From the NCBI GenBank assembly GCA_017428055.1, contig JAFRRN010000030.1, positions 18,506 through 82,505 of the forward strand: 64,000 nucleotides of DNA. The letters are read 5' to 3'. The translations under genes and the position numbers were made by a program. The notes beneath the pieces are model-generated. The model had not been told where the DNA came from. It made no database searches and saw nothing but the letters and a program-made list of their open reading frames with translations. The DNA comes from Prevotella sp. (GTDB taxonomy: Bacteria; Bacteroidota; Bacteroidia; Bacteroidales; Bacteroidaceae). Below, in pieces: positions 1 through 9,200 of this stretch (the stretch's first letter is position 1; each line of letters starts with the position of its first letter).

Positions 1-911
1 ACATCTTGATAACGTAGTTTAGTAGTCTTCAAGTCGATGAGTACAAAGCAGCGAAGATGATAATTGTAGAACACCAAATCGATATAATAGTCCTCTTTCT
101 CGGTGTGAATGTGTTTCTGGCGGTCAACGAAAGCAAAACCCTTGCCCAACTCCATGAGGAATGGGATTAGGTGGTCGATGATGCTTTGCTCCAGGTTGCT
201 TTCCGAATAGTTGGTATTATTCTTGAAGCCAAGGAACTCCGCCACGACAGGGTTCTTCAGATACTCCAACTTGTCCTGCAAAGGAGCCGTGAGTGCCTTC
301 ATTTCATTACGCACAAGGGCTTTATCTTGGGACTGTAGCAGACGGTGATAGTACTGTGATGACACGTTACGCTGCAAGGTGCGTGTGTTCCACATTTCAG
401 TCGCAGCCTCATTTTCATACCATGTACGAGCATCAGCATTCTGTTCTTGTAGGATAATGCGATAGTGCGTCCACGAAAGGCGTATAGGTGTATTTGGGCG
501 TATTGCATCAATTACGTTAACCGATTTTCCACTCACTGCGTGGAAAATGTTGGCAGAATCACCTTCTATAGATTTTCCACTCACTGCGTGGAAAATCTCT
601 GGCCAGTTCTGATAAAAGCCTATAAAATTGTATAGGTTCGTCTTTGTAAAGCCTGATCCATATTTTGCAGTCAGAGATTTAGAGAGGATCTTTATAACCT
701 GTTCGCCATATTCGGCACGTTGGTCTTTCAAGACTTCATGCTGAATACGCAAGCCAAGGAGCCAATTACGTTTGATGATGGTTTCATTGACGGAACGGTA
801 TGCAGAGGCCTGTGCCTGTTCGATGATGGAACACGCATCGTTATATAATACACCTTGTGACAGGATAGCGGATGTCTGCCCTTGCTGGAGGATAATGTCT
901 TTATTTGCCAT
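1..911 (-). CDS. DUF1016 (YhcG-type) PDDEXK nuclease-domain protein, 3' end cut by window edge
   Basis: The reading frame opens with ATG at 911 (MANKDIILQQGQ...) and runs off the left edge, so the C-terminus is missing. The N-terminal part is the helical DUF1016 region; near the edge the codons give YYIDLVFYN followed by FVLIDLKTTKL, the D...DLK core of the PD-(D/E)xK fold of this family. These proteins are predicted DNA nucleases found in accessory and defence-type regions; their exact role is not settled. The linker between the two parts holds two in-frame copies of the peptide IFHAVSGKS, each encoded by a near-identical DNA palindrome (523-548 and 571-597). A TACCTTTG -7 element lies upstream on this strand at 930-937. 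A broken integrase tail lies just upstream in the same direction, which suggests an old mobile-element boundary. Confidence 0.88.
   Translation of the reverse strand, partial: MANKDIILQQGQTSAILSQGVLYNDACSIIEQAQASAYRSVNETIIKRNWLLGLRIQHEVLKDQRAEYGEQVIKILSKSLTAKYGSGFTKTNLYNFIGFYQNWPEIFHAVSGKSIEGDSANIFHAVSGKSVNVIDAIRPNTPIRLSWTHYRIILQEQNADARTWYENEAATEMWNTRTLQRNVSSQYYHRLLQSQDKALVRNEMKALTAPLQDKLEYLKNPVVAEFLGFKNNTNYSESNLEQSIIDHLIPFLMELGKGFAFVDRQKHIHTEKEDYYIDLVFYNYHLRCFVLIDLKTTKLRYQD
523..597 (-). repeat. Duplicated palindrome inside the DUF1016 coding sequence
   Basis: The 26-bp string GATTTTCCAC-TCACTGC-GTGGAAAAT occurs at 523-548 and again at 571-597. Each copy is an inverted repeat (ATTTTCCAC / GTGGAAAAT, 7-nt spacer). 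The copies start 48 bp apart, 16 codons, so both are read in the same frame as FHAVSGKS. Confidence 0.9.
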
Positions 912-929
912 GTGCGCTCTATTCGAACG

Positions 930-937
930 CAAAGGTA
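930..937 (-). promoter_or_regulatory. -7 element TACCTTTG for the DUF1016 gene
   Basis: On the minus strand 930-937 reads TACCTTTG, matching the Bacteroidetes TAnnTTTG consensus 19 bp before the ATG at 911. No good TTTG -33 box was seen at the expected distance. Confidence 0.45.
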
Positions 938-968
938 CGAAAAAAATGGGATATTGCGGGCGTTTCCG

Positions 969-1217
969 TCATCCAAGATACTTTTTATGAGCCATTTTAA
1001 CATTGTTTTGGTTCACAATGGCATATTGAAGTGTCGTATCAATGCGTACATGACCCAATAATCGCTGCACCTGTTCTATGGGCATCCCTTTGTCTATCGC
1101 CATTGTTGCAAGCGTCCTGCGGAACTTGTGCGGATGTTCTTTCGGCATATCCAATCATTTGCCAATATCCCTTATTCTGATTTCCACTCCATTAACTATG
1201 CCATACCCATTTAGCAT
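969..1217 (-). pseudogene. Tyrosine recombinase (integrase) C-terminal fragment with an in-frame stop
   Basis: The last part of the frame encodes HPHKFRRTLATMAIDKG, VQRLLGH and TTLQYA, the HxxR...GH...Y pattern of the tyrosine recombinase catalytic domain. Reading upstream in the same frame gives an integrase-like stretch beginning MLNGYGIVNGVEIRIRD, but a TGA at 1155-1157 separates it from the catalytic part. The N-terminal and core-binding domains and the first catalytic Arg are absent. Upstream of 1217 similarity ends in a dispersed repeat (1234-1331). It is therefore a decayed remnant. It shares orientation with the DUF1016 gene and probably marks a former integrated element. Confidence 0.75.
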
Positions 1218-1233
1218 GTGGCTTTTGTCTTTT

Positions 1234-1331
1234 GTTTGCGTATGGTAAACAGTTTGTTTTAGTATGGTAAACAAGTTGTTTTCCATACGTAAACAATTTG
1301 TTTAGGGTAGCTTGACCAAGCATAAACAAAT
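1234..1331. repeat. Dispersed ~98-bp repeat, copy 1 (TATGGTAAACAGTTTGTTT family)
   Basis: Contains two tandem units of GTATGGTAAACA-GTTTGTTT type, then the inverted form ATACGTAAACAA, then GTAGC and a final TAAACAAAT. The same order of blocks, with a handful of substitutions, recurs at 25488-25586. Both copies are intergenic. The direct-plus-inverted arrangement could form a hairpin or bind a dimeric protein. I cannot name the family. Confidence 0.85.
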
Positions 1332-1580
1332 CGATAAACAGCCATAGACAATAAAAGCGGCTATGCCGAAGTGGCTTCGGAGATTCGTTTGTCGGTACAC
1401 GCCTCTTTATAATACACTGCAAAAGAGGATATTATGGGAGTGATAATCCCTATATAATCTGTTATTTATTATTAAGTTTTTGTTATTTTGAACATTTATT
1501 ATATTGATTTTTGTAAATTTGCACCATCTTGTATCTATCACCATTGTATGTAACTGACAAACTAACAAATAACAACAAGA
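1332..1580. other. Intergenic region before the PL11 gene
   Basis: It holds a small perfect hairpin CCGAAG-TGG-CTTCGG at 1366-1380 and a TAAATTTG -7-like element at 1514-1521, about 60 nt before the PL11 ATG. A TTTTG at 1486-1490 is 23 bp upstream of it, slightly farther than the usual -33 spacing. No gene was seen here. Confidence 0.45.
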
Positions 1581-4500
1581 ATGAAGAAAAGACTATGGAT
1601 GGCAACATTGTTGCTGATGGGGTTGGCGATGACAAGCCAAGCCCAGCGCGTGACCGACAAGCTTGACCGAGGCCTCGTAGCGGTTCCCTCCTCCACGGGC
1701 GGCACGTTGGTGAGCTGGAAGGTGTTCGGCGAGGAGTATTACGACACGGAGTATAATCTCTATCGCAATGGCGTGAAAGTCAATCAAGCGCCCTTGAAGG
1801 TCTCCACCTACGTAGACCCTGCCGGCAATTCATCGAGCAGATACCAGGTGGCTGCCGTCATCAGGGGCGTGGAGCAAGAGATGTGCGCCCCCATCTCCCG
1901 CTGGAACGACATCTACATGGAGTTTGCCGTGAAGCCCGTCTATGGACGTGACGGCAGCAATGTCACCAGTACGGGCGGCTATATCATCAACGACATCTCC
2001 TTGGGCGATGTCACGGGCGACGGTGTCTGTGAGTTTATCGTGAAGCGATTGAGTTCGTTGAACTATGAACTGACCAACAAGAACGCCTTCAACCAGATCG
2101 AATGTTATGACATCAAGGGCAACCGCCTGTGGTGGATTGACTGCGGCCCCAACCTCTTGAGCGGCAGCAACGTGGAGCTGAACGCCGTGGCATACGACTG
2201 GGATGGCGACGGCAAGGCGGAGGTCATCATGCGCGGAGCCGACAACATGGTCATTCACCAAGCCGACGGTACGGTGGTGAACATCGGCGACATGAATGCC
2301 GACACCCGTTGGAGCGGCATGGAATACACCAACAGCGGCCGAGAGTTCCTCCTCTATATCAACGGTGAGACGGGCGAGCCGTATGGCATCGGGCCCAACG
2401 GGCAGAAATGGATGGACTATCCCCTGCCCCGCTATGACGTGGGAGAGACCTCCGACCTACTCGGCTCGTCGGCAGAGGGTACCATCTGGGGTGCTGGTAT
2501 CGCCGGCCACCGTCCCACCAAACATTATTTCGGTGCGCCCTTCCTCGATGGCCGCCATGCCAGCATCTTCCTCGGACGCGGCTGCTACACACGCCATAAG
2601 TTCATTGCATTGGATGTAGACCCTGCCACCCACCAGCTCTCCGAGCGTTGGCGTTGGAAGGAATATTCATCGTCAAGCCCCTGGTTTGGCAACGGTTATC
2701 ACAATTATGCCATTGCCGACGTAGACTGGGATGGGCGCGACGAGATTGTCTTTGGCTCGATGGTCATCGACGACAACGGAAAGGGACTCTCCACGACGGG
2801 GCTTGGGCACGGCGACGCACAGCATTGCGGCGATCTCGACCCCTACCGCCACGGGCAGGAACAATTCGCCTGCAACGAGACACGACCCGCCATGAACTAC
2901 CGCGACGCCACCACATCGAAGATTTATTACCGTTTGCAAAGCACGGGGGATGATGGTCGCGCCCTCTGCGCCAACTTCACCAATGACTTCCCAGGCAGCA
3001 TCGGACGCTCCACACAGAGTGGCATGGTGAGTTGCGTGGCAGACAAGGTGGTCGGCGAGGCGCAAGACCTGATTGCCTGGGGCAACCTCAACTTCCGCAT
3101 CTATTGGGATGGTGACCTCCTCTCCGAGGTACTCAACAGCCCTGGAACGGAGAAAGAGGCTGCCATCATCAAGCCCGGCAAGGGCCGCCTCTTCACCACT
3201 TCGGGTTGCAACATGTGCAACTGGACGAAGAACACCCCCTGCGCCCAGGGCGACATCTTCGGCGACTGGCGCGAGGAAATTGTGCTACGTGCTGAGGGCA
3301 ATACCAAAATCCGCATCTATACAACTAATGTTCCCACGGAATATCGCAACTATACACTTTGGCACGACCATCAATATCGCCAAGCGATGGTATGGCAAAT
3401 GTGCGGCTATAACCAGCCTCCACACCCCAGTTATTTCTTGGGAGAGTTAGAGGGAATCACCATTGCCCCGCCACCACTCACGATGACGGGACGCACCGAG
3501 ATTGCCAACGGCGGGACGATTGGCGCAGCCAACAATGACCAACACGTGATGGTCTGCGAGACCAACGACACGAGAATTACCGTCAGCGACGGCGCATCGC
3601 CACGGATTGCCACGTTCAACGTGCCCTCGTGGGTGCAAGGAACGAACAGCACCAGTACGACCAATCCGAAAATCAATTATGACTATTTCACCTCAACGGT
3701 GACGGGCGGTGCCTTCACGGGCGGCATGAGACTCGTGAAGCAGGGCGACGGAACCCTCGAATTGCCCAATGTGGAAGAGTCGTATACGGGCAACACCGAC
3801 ATTTGGGCAGGTGCCATCGGGTTTGACGGGACGCTGAAGAACTCTCCGGTTTGGCTCAACCGCTTTGCCGAGTTGAACTCCAACGGTGGCGTGTTCCGTT
3901 CCATCAAGATGGACTATGACTCCAAACTCCGCCCCGGCAGGGCAGACAGCAAGGGCGACATCACGACCGACTCGTTGCTGCTGGGCTTTGGCTCGCGCGT
4001 CATCTTCGATGTCTATGGCGACATGACGGCAGACCAAGTGAAAACATCCTTGTTGACCGTGGAGACAAAAGACTGGAACTATGGGCCGAAATATCTGACC
4101 CCCGTATTTGAATTTGCCATCCACACCACAGATGGCGAGTCCTTGGGCGTGGGAAGATACCCGATTGGCGAGGTAGGGACATTGGTGGGTAATCTCTCTG
4201 ACATCAAGATCGAGGGAGTACCCAACTCATTGAAGTCGTCTCTTGTATTGGAAGATGGCAAGCTATATCTTGAGATTGGCGGCTTGCGCGATGCCTCTAC
4301 CATCGTCTGGAACGGCAACGAGAGCAACGTTTGGGACTTGGCGACGGCACAGAACTTCACGCTTGCATCAGACCCCACCGTCACCGACGAGATCTTTGTG
4401 ACGGGCGACAAGGTGCTGTTTGGCGACGACGCTGCCAATTTCACCGTCAACATCAACAGTGACATTGAGGCAGACTCCATCATCATCGACAACACGAAGA

Positions 4501-6203
4501 GCTATGTCTTCGACGGAACGGGGGCAATAGTGGGTGGCACGAAACTCATCAAACGTGGTTCGGGAACGCTCACCTTGAAGACCGACAACACCTATAACGG
4601 CGGAACACGCATCTCCGGCGGTACGGTCATCACCAATTCCATCTCCAATGCCAACCAAGCAGCGGGCAACCTTGGAGCGATGAACAGCGCGGCCAATAAG
4701 CTCATCATTGAAAACGGAGCCGAGCTACGCACCACGGCAGCCGTCACGCAAGGCTCCGCCATGTCGATTCTGACAGATGAAGGTGGCGTGATCAACAACT
4801 CGGCAGACTATGTGGTAAACCGTGCCATCAGTGGCACACGCCTCACCAAGCGCGGCTCGGGATGGATGAAGTTGAATGTTGCCAATAGCACACTCAACAC
4901 GCTGGCTATCGCTGGTGGCACCGTGCAATGCGTGTCGTGCAACATGCCAGCCAAGACGGTGGAGTTCCAAAACGGCACCCTCTCCGAGAATACGAGTACG
5001 AGCTATACCATCAATGTTCCCGCTGGCAAGTCTGGCACGTGGAACCTCGTCAATGATGCCAACTATTCCAATAAACTCCTTGGCGAAGGTACCATCACCA
5101 TCTCATGCCCCGTGCGGTCAGGAGGCTCCGGGGCAAGCGCGTGGTATGCCACACGTACCCGTGTCAGCGGCGACTGGTCGGCATTCCAAGGCACGGTGAA
5201 ACCTATTTCCAATGGCGACCCCAGCGGTAGGTTTACCCTCGACAACTCCTACGGTATGCCCTTGGGTACGATGGATATTGCCGACGGCGTGGAAGTGCAG
5301 AATAGCGGTAGGACATATACTATCGGTAAGTTGAGTGGCACGGGAAGCCTCGGTGGCGTATGCTCGTTCAGCGATTCGGGCGGCTCCACAAGCAACAACA
5401 ACTGGAAAGTAGGCAACGATGAGAATTGGCGCTGGGGTGGCAAAATCGTTGGCACAGGCACACAGTTCACCAAGGTCGGCTCAGGAAAGATCATCTCCAC
5501 GGGTGCATGGACCAACACGGGCAATGTCATCATCCAAGAGGGAGAGTTGAACATCGTCTCGACATCGTCGCTCGGAACGGGTACGCTGACCGTTGCCTCG
5601 GGGGCTACCTTCTCGGGTGTTACCGCCTCTTCCGGCGCTTTGGCAAACTCCGTCTTCAACATCAACGGCACGTTGCAAGTGGGTGCCACCGCCACGGCTT
5701 ATTCGGGAGTGATGAATTTCGGTAACAAGAATGTCAATTTCGCCACGACGAGTAGGTATTTAGTGAATGTGATGAGGGCGGCAACCAAGACCAACAACGG
5801 CTGTACCGCCATCAAGCAAATCAACCGATTGGCGATGAACGGCACGATTGTCGTATCTCTTTACAAGAACTACAAACCCGAAGTGGGCGACTCCATCGTG
5901 TTGTGGGAAGCGACCACTTTCACAGGAACGCCCAAGTTTGAATTGCCCGAATCCTACGAAGTGACAGATAGCGAAACGGGTGTCACTACCACCTACGCCT
6001 TGGAATGGGACACTTCCGACATCAGCAAGGGCATCCTGCGCGTGGCGGGTGTGACCAATGCCATCGGCAAGTTGGAAATGGACGCATCCTCAGATGATGT
6101 CTACAACCTCCAAGGACAGTTGGTACGCAAGGACGCAGCATCGTTGAAAGGTTTGCCACAAGGCGTGTATCTCTGGCATGGGCGTAAAATCATTGTTAAA
6201 TAA
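1581..6203 (+). CDS. Secreted PL11 rhamnogalacturonan lyase with autotransporter-type beta repeats and C-terminal sorting-like tail
   Basis: At 1540 residues this is far longer than a plain PL11 lyase (about 600). A signal peptide (MKKRLWMATLLLMGLAMTSQA) is followed by the PL11 domain (about residues 22-650), with repeated Asp-rich calcium-site strings of the eight-bladed propeller such as DVTGDG, DWDGDGKAE and DVDWDGRDE. The family cleaves the rhamnose-galacturonate backbone of rhamnogalacturonan I by beta-elimination. The second half carries at least four autotransporter-associated beta-strand (PATR-like) repeats of the G(T)-x-L-x-K-x-G-S/D-G-T type, near residues 713-745, 983-1016, 1083-1116 and 1290-1326. 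The end, VYNLQGQLVRK...LPQGVYLWHGRKIIVK, resembles the short C-terminal tail common on secreted Prevotella proteins. It is the first gene of a pectin cluster with the GH2 and esterase genes. Confidence 0.88.
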   Translation: MKKRLWMATLLLMGLAMTSQAQRVTDKLDRGLVAVPSSTGGTLVSWKVFGEEYYDTEYNLYRNGVKVNQAPLKVSTYVDPAGNSSSRYQVAAVIRGVEQEMCAPISRWNDIYMEFAVKPVYGRDGSNVTSTGGYIINDISLGDVTGDGVCEFIVKRLSSLNYELTNKNAFNQIECYDIKGNRLWWIDCGPNLLSGSNVELNAVAYDWDGDGKAEVIMRGADNMVIHQADGTVVNIGDMNADTRWSGMEYTNSGREFLLYINGETGEPYGIGPNGQKWMDYPLPRYDVGETSDLLGSSAEGTIWGAGIAGHRPTKHYFGAPFLDGRHASIFLGRGCYTRHKFIALDVDPATHQLSERWRWKEYSSSSPWFGNGYHNYAIADVDWDGRDEIVFGSMVIDDNGKGLSTTGLGHGDAQHCGDLDPYRHGQEQFACNETRPAMNYRDATTSKIYYRLQSTGDDGRALCANFTNDFPGSIGRSTQSGMVSCVADKVVGEAQDLIAWGNLNFRIYWDGDLLSEVLNSPGTEKEAAIIKPGKGRLFTTSGCNMCNWTKNTPCAQGDIFGDWREEIVLRAEGNTKIRIYTTNVPTEYRNYTLWHDHQYRQAMVWQMCGYNQPPHPSYFLGELEGITIAPPPLTMTGRTEIANGGTIGAANNDQHVMVCETNDTRITVSDGASPRIATFNVPSWVQGTNSTSTTNPKINYDYFTSTVTGGAFTGGMRLVKQGDGTLELPNVEESYTGNTDIWAGAIGFDGTLKNSPVWLNRFAELNSNGGVFRSIKMDYDSKLRPGRADSKGDITTDSLLLGFGSRVIFDVYGDMTADQVKTSLLTVETKDWNYGPKYLTPVFEFAIHTTDGESLGVGRYPIGEVGTLVGNLSDIKIEGVPNSLKSSLVLEDGKLYLEIGGLRDASTIVWNGNESNVWDLATAQNFTLASDPTVTDEIFVTGDKVLFGDDAANFTVNINSDIEADSIIIDNTKSYVFDGTGAIVGGTKLIKRGSGTLTLKTDNTYNGGTRISGGTVITNSISNANQAAGNLGAMNSAANKLIIENGAELRTTAAVTQGSAMSILTDEGGVINNSADYVVNRAISGTRLTKRGSGWMKLNVANSTLNTLAIAGGTVQCVSCNMPAKTVEFQNGTLSENTSTSYTINVPAGKSGTWNLVNDANYSNKLLGEGTITISCPVRSGGSGASAWYATRTRVSGDWSAFQGTVKPISNGDPSGRFTLDNSYGMPLGTMDIADGVEVQNSGRTYTIGKLSGTGSLGGVCSFSDSGGSTSNNNWKVGNDENWRWGGKIVGTGTQFTKVGSGKIISTGAWTNTGNVIIQEGELNIVSTSSLGTGTLTVASGATFSGVTASSGALANSVFNINGTLQVGATATAYSGVMNFGNKNVNFATTSRYLVNVMRAATKTNNGCTAIKQINRLAMNGTIVVSLYKNYKPEVGDSIVLWEATTFTGTPKFELPESYEVTDSETGVTTTYALEWDTSDISKGILRVAGVTNAIGKLEMDASSDDVYNLQGQLVRKDAASLKGLPQGVYLWHGRKIIVK

Positions 6204-6216
6204 CATCTATAGCCAT

Positions 6217-6270
6217 AGGTTTTCAGTATTTTGCCAAAGGTTTTCTGCCTTAGCAAAATACTGAAAACCT
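6217..6270 (+). terminator. 18-bp perfect inverted repeat between the PL11 and GH2 genes
   Basis: AGGTTTTCAGTATTTTGC (6217-6234) is exactly complementary to 6253-6270, with an 18-nt loop that itself repeats AAGGTTTTC. No U-tract follows, so it may be a 3'-end stabiliser or attenuator within the operon rather than a classic terminator. Confidence 0.7.
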
Positions 6271-6280
6271 TTATTCAGAC

Positions 6281-9200
6281 ATGAAAAAGACTATCTTCCT
6301 TATTGTATTGTTCACACTCTGCATCCAAGCAAACGGTGTGGAACGGGTGAAATATAACTTCAATAGTGACTGGCTCTTGCAGATTGGCGACATCGAAGAA
6401 GCACAACTTGCAGCTTTTGATGATAGCCAATGGCAACATGTAACGTTGCCACGGGCTTTCAATGAGGATGAGGCATTCCGCCTCCCCTGCCCCGAACTCT
6501 CTGACACGGTGATGTGGTATCGCAAGCATTTTACCCTTACGGATATTGTTGGAAAGAAGTTCTTTGTCGAGTTTGAGGGTGTACGTTTCGGTGCAGAGTT
6601 CTTCATCAATGGCAATAGCCTCGGCCTGTCAGAGAACGGAGTGATGGCTAGCGGCTTCGACTTGACACCTTATATAAAAGATGGAGAGAATGTCTTGGCT
6701 GTTCGAGTGGATAACAGCTGGGTGTACAGGGAGCGTTCAAGCAACAGCCGTTACCAATGGAACGACAAGAACTTCAATGCCAATTACGGTGGCATACCTA
6801 AAAACGTGTATTTGCATGTCAGCGACGTGCTTTACCAGACATTACCCTTATATAGCAATCTGGGTACGACGGGAACCTATATCTATGGCACGGACTACGA
6901 CATCCCCGCCAAGACATTCACGCTACACGCCGAGTCGCAGGTAAGGAATGATGACACCAAGGCTCGCTCGTTCCGTTTCTTTGCCAAGGTTTTGGATGCC
7001 GACGGCAAGGAAGTTGGGCATTTTGACGGTGAGCGATACACGTTGCAACCGGGCGAGACACGTACCGTGACGGTGACGGGACAGATGAAGGATGTCCATT
7101 TCTGGAGTTGGGGCTACGGTTACCTATATACAGTAAAGACCTTGTTGAAAGCAGACGATGGCTCGAAGATTGACGATGTGATAACACGGACGGGCTTCCG
7201 CAAGACCCGTTTTGCCGAAGGGAAAATCTGGCTCAACGACCGTGTGATGATGGTACACGGCTATGCGCAACGCACGAGCAACGAGTGGCCAGGCGTGGGA
7301 ATGAGTGTACCGGCGTGGTTGAGCGACTATAGCAACAAGCTTGTGATTGAGTCTGGCGGTAATGTAATGCGATGGATGCACGTCACGCCATGGAAACAGG
7401 ACGTGGAGTCGTGCGACCGCGTTGGTTTGATCCACGCCATGCCCGCCGGCGATGCCGAAAAGGACGTGGAGGGAAGGCGTTGGGAGCAGCGTGTGGACTT
7501 GATGCGCGATGCCATCATCTACAACCGCAACAACCCCAGCATCCTCTTCTATGAGGGAGGAAACGAGAGTATCAGCCGTGAACACATGATAGAACTGAAG
7601 AATATCCGTGACAAGTATGACCCTCACGGCGGGCGAGCCATAGGCAGCAGGGAGATGCTTGACATCGACGAGGCGGAATATGGCGGCGAGATGCTTTATA
7701 TCAACAAGAGCAAGAAACACCCGATGTGGCAGATGGAATACTGTCGCGATGAGGGATTGCGGAAATATTGGGATGAATACAGTTACCCGTTCCATAAGGA
7801 GGGAGACGGTCCCCTTTACCGTGGGAAGCCCGCTATCGACTACAACCACAACATGGACGAGTTCGCCAAGGAGATGGTGGAACGGTGGTATGACTACTTC
7901 GTGGACCGCCCAGGCACGGGCAAGCGTGTCAATAGCGGTGGCGTGAAGATTGTCTTCTCTGATACCAACACCCACTGGCGCGGCGAGTCGAACTATCGCA
8001 CAAGTGGCGTGACAGATGCCATGCGCATTCCCAAGGATGCCTTTTTTGCCCACCAGGTGATGTGGGACGGATGGGTTGCCCCCGAGGAATACCACACTTA
8101 CATCATCGGACATTGGAACTACGACAAGGGAGTGACCAAGGACATTTACGTCGTGTCGAATGGCGACGACGTGGAATTGTTCATCAATGGCAAGTCGTTG
8201 GGCAAGGGAGAGCGCAAATGGCAGTACCTCTTCACTTTCAAGGATGTGGCATTCGAGGAGGGAACAATCGAAGCCATCAGTTATAAGGATGGAGAAAGGG
8301 TGAGCGACTATTGCATTGAGACGGCAGGAAAGCCCGACCATCTCGTCGTATCTATCATTCAAGACCCATTGGGATTCAAGGCGGATGGTGCCGACATGGC
8401 CCTTGTGCAAGTGGAAGTCGTTGACAAAGAAGGACGCCGCTGCCCCTTGGATAACCGCATGGTGAATTTCAACCTCTGGGGAGAAGGACAATGGATTGGC
8501 GGAATCGCCACCAAACCTGGCATGAAAAGTCATAAAAATGGTGAGACGGAGGGTGCCACAAATGCCCATAATGGCACACCGGGGATGCTGGATGGTCCCT
8601 CCACCGTATCTACATTCGATAATTATGTCCGCCAAATGGGGCTTCCCGTGGAGTGTGGCATCAACCGCGTATTGGTCAGAAGCACGGTCAACCCTGGCAA
8701 GATATACCTGACGGCAGCGGCAGAGGGGCTGTCACCTGTCACCATCACCCTGGAAACAGAAAGCATTGACACCCATGACGGCGTGAGTACCTATCTTCCC
8801 GCCATGGCTTTGCCCTTGAATTTAGAACGTGGCGAGACACCTTCCACACCCTCTTACCGTGACATGAAACGGGGCATCGACGTGAAGTCTGCCAAGGCTG
8901 GCAGCAATCAAGACGACGTGCTGCGTAGTTTCGACGACAATGAGTTGTCAGAATGGAAAAGCGATGGCACGAAAGAGAATGCTTGGATTACCTATCAGTT
9001 GGAAGGGAAGCGTCAAGTGGATGAGATTGCCATCAAACTGACGGGCTGGCGAAACAAATGCTATCCCCTCGCCATCTACCAAGGAAAGAAGAAAGTGTGG
9101 GAAGGCATCACCTACGCCACATTGGGCTATGTGCATATTCCGATTGACAAACCCGTGATAAGTGATGTCATTACCATCAAGATGCTCGGTCCTGCCCAAG

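Noticed and set aside
7124-8635. 503-codon open frame on the minus strand inside the GH2 gene
   Set aside because: Antisense to a clear GH2 protein with intact catalytic motifs; the translation has no recognisable domain and is His/Val-rich as expected from the opposite strand of this codon usage.
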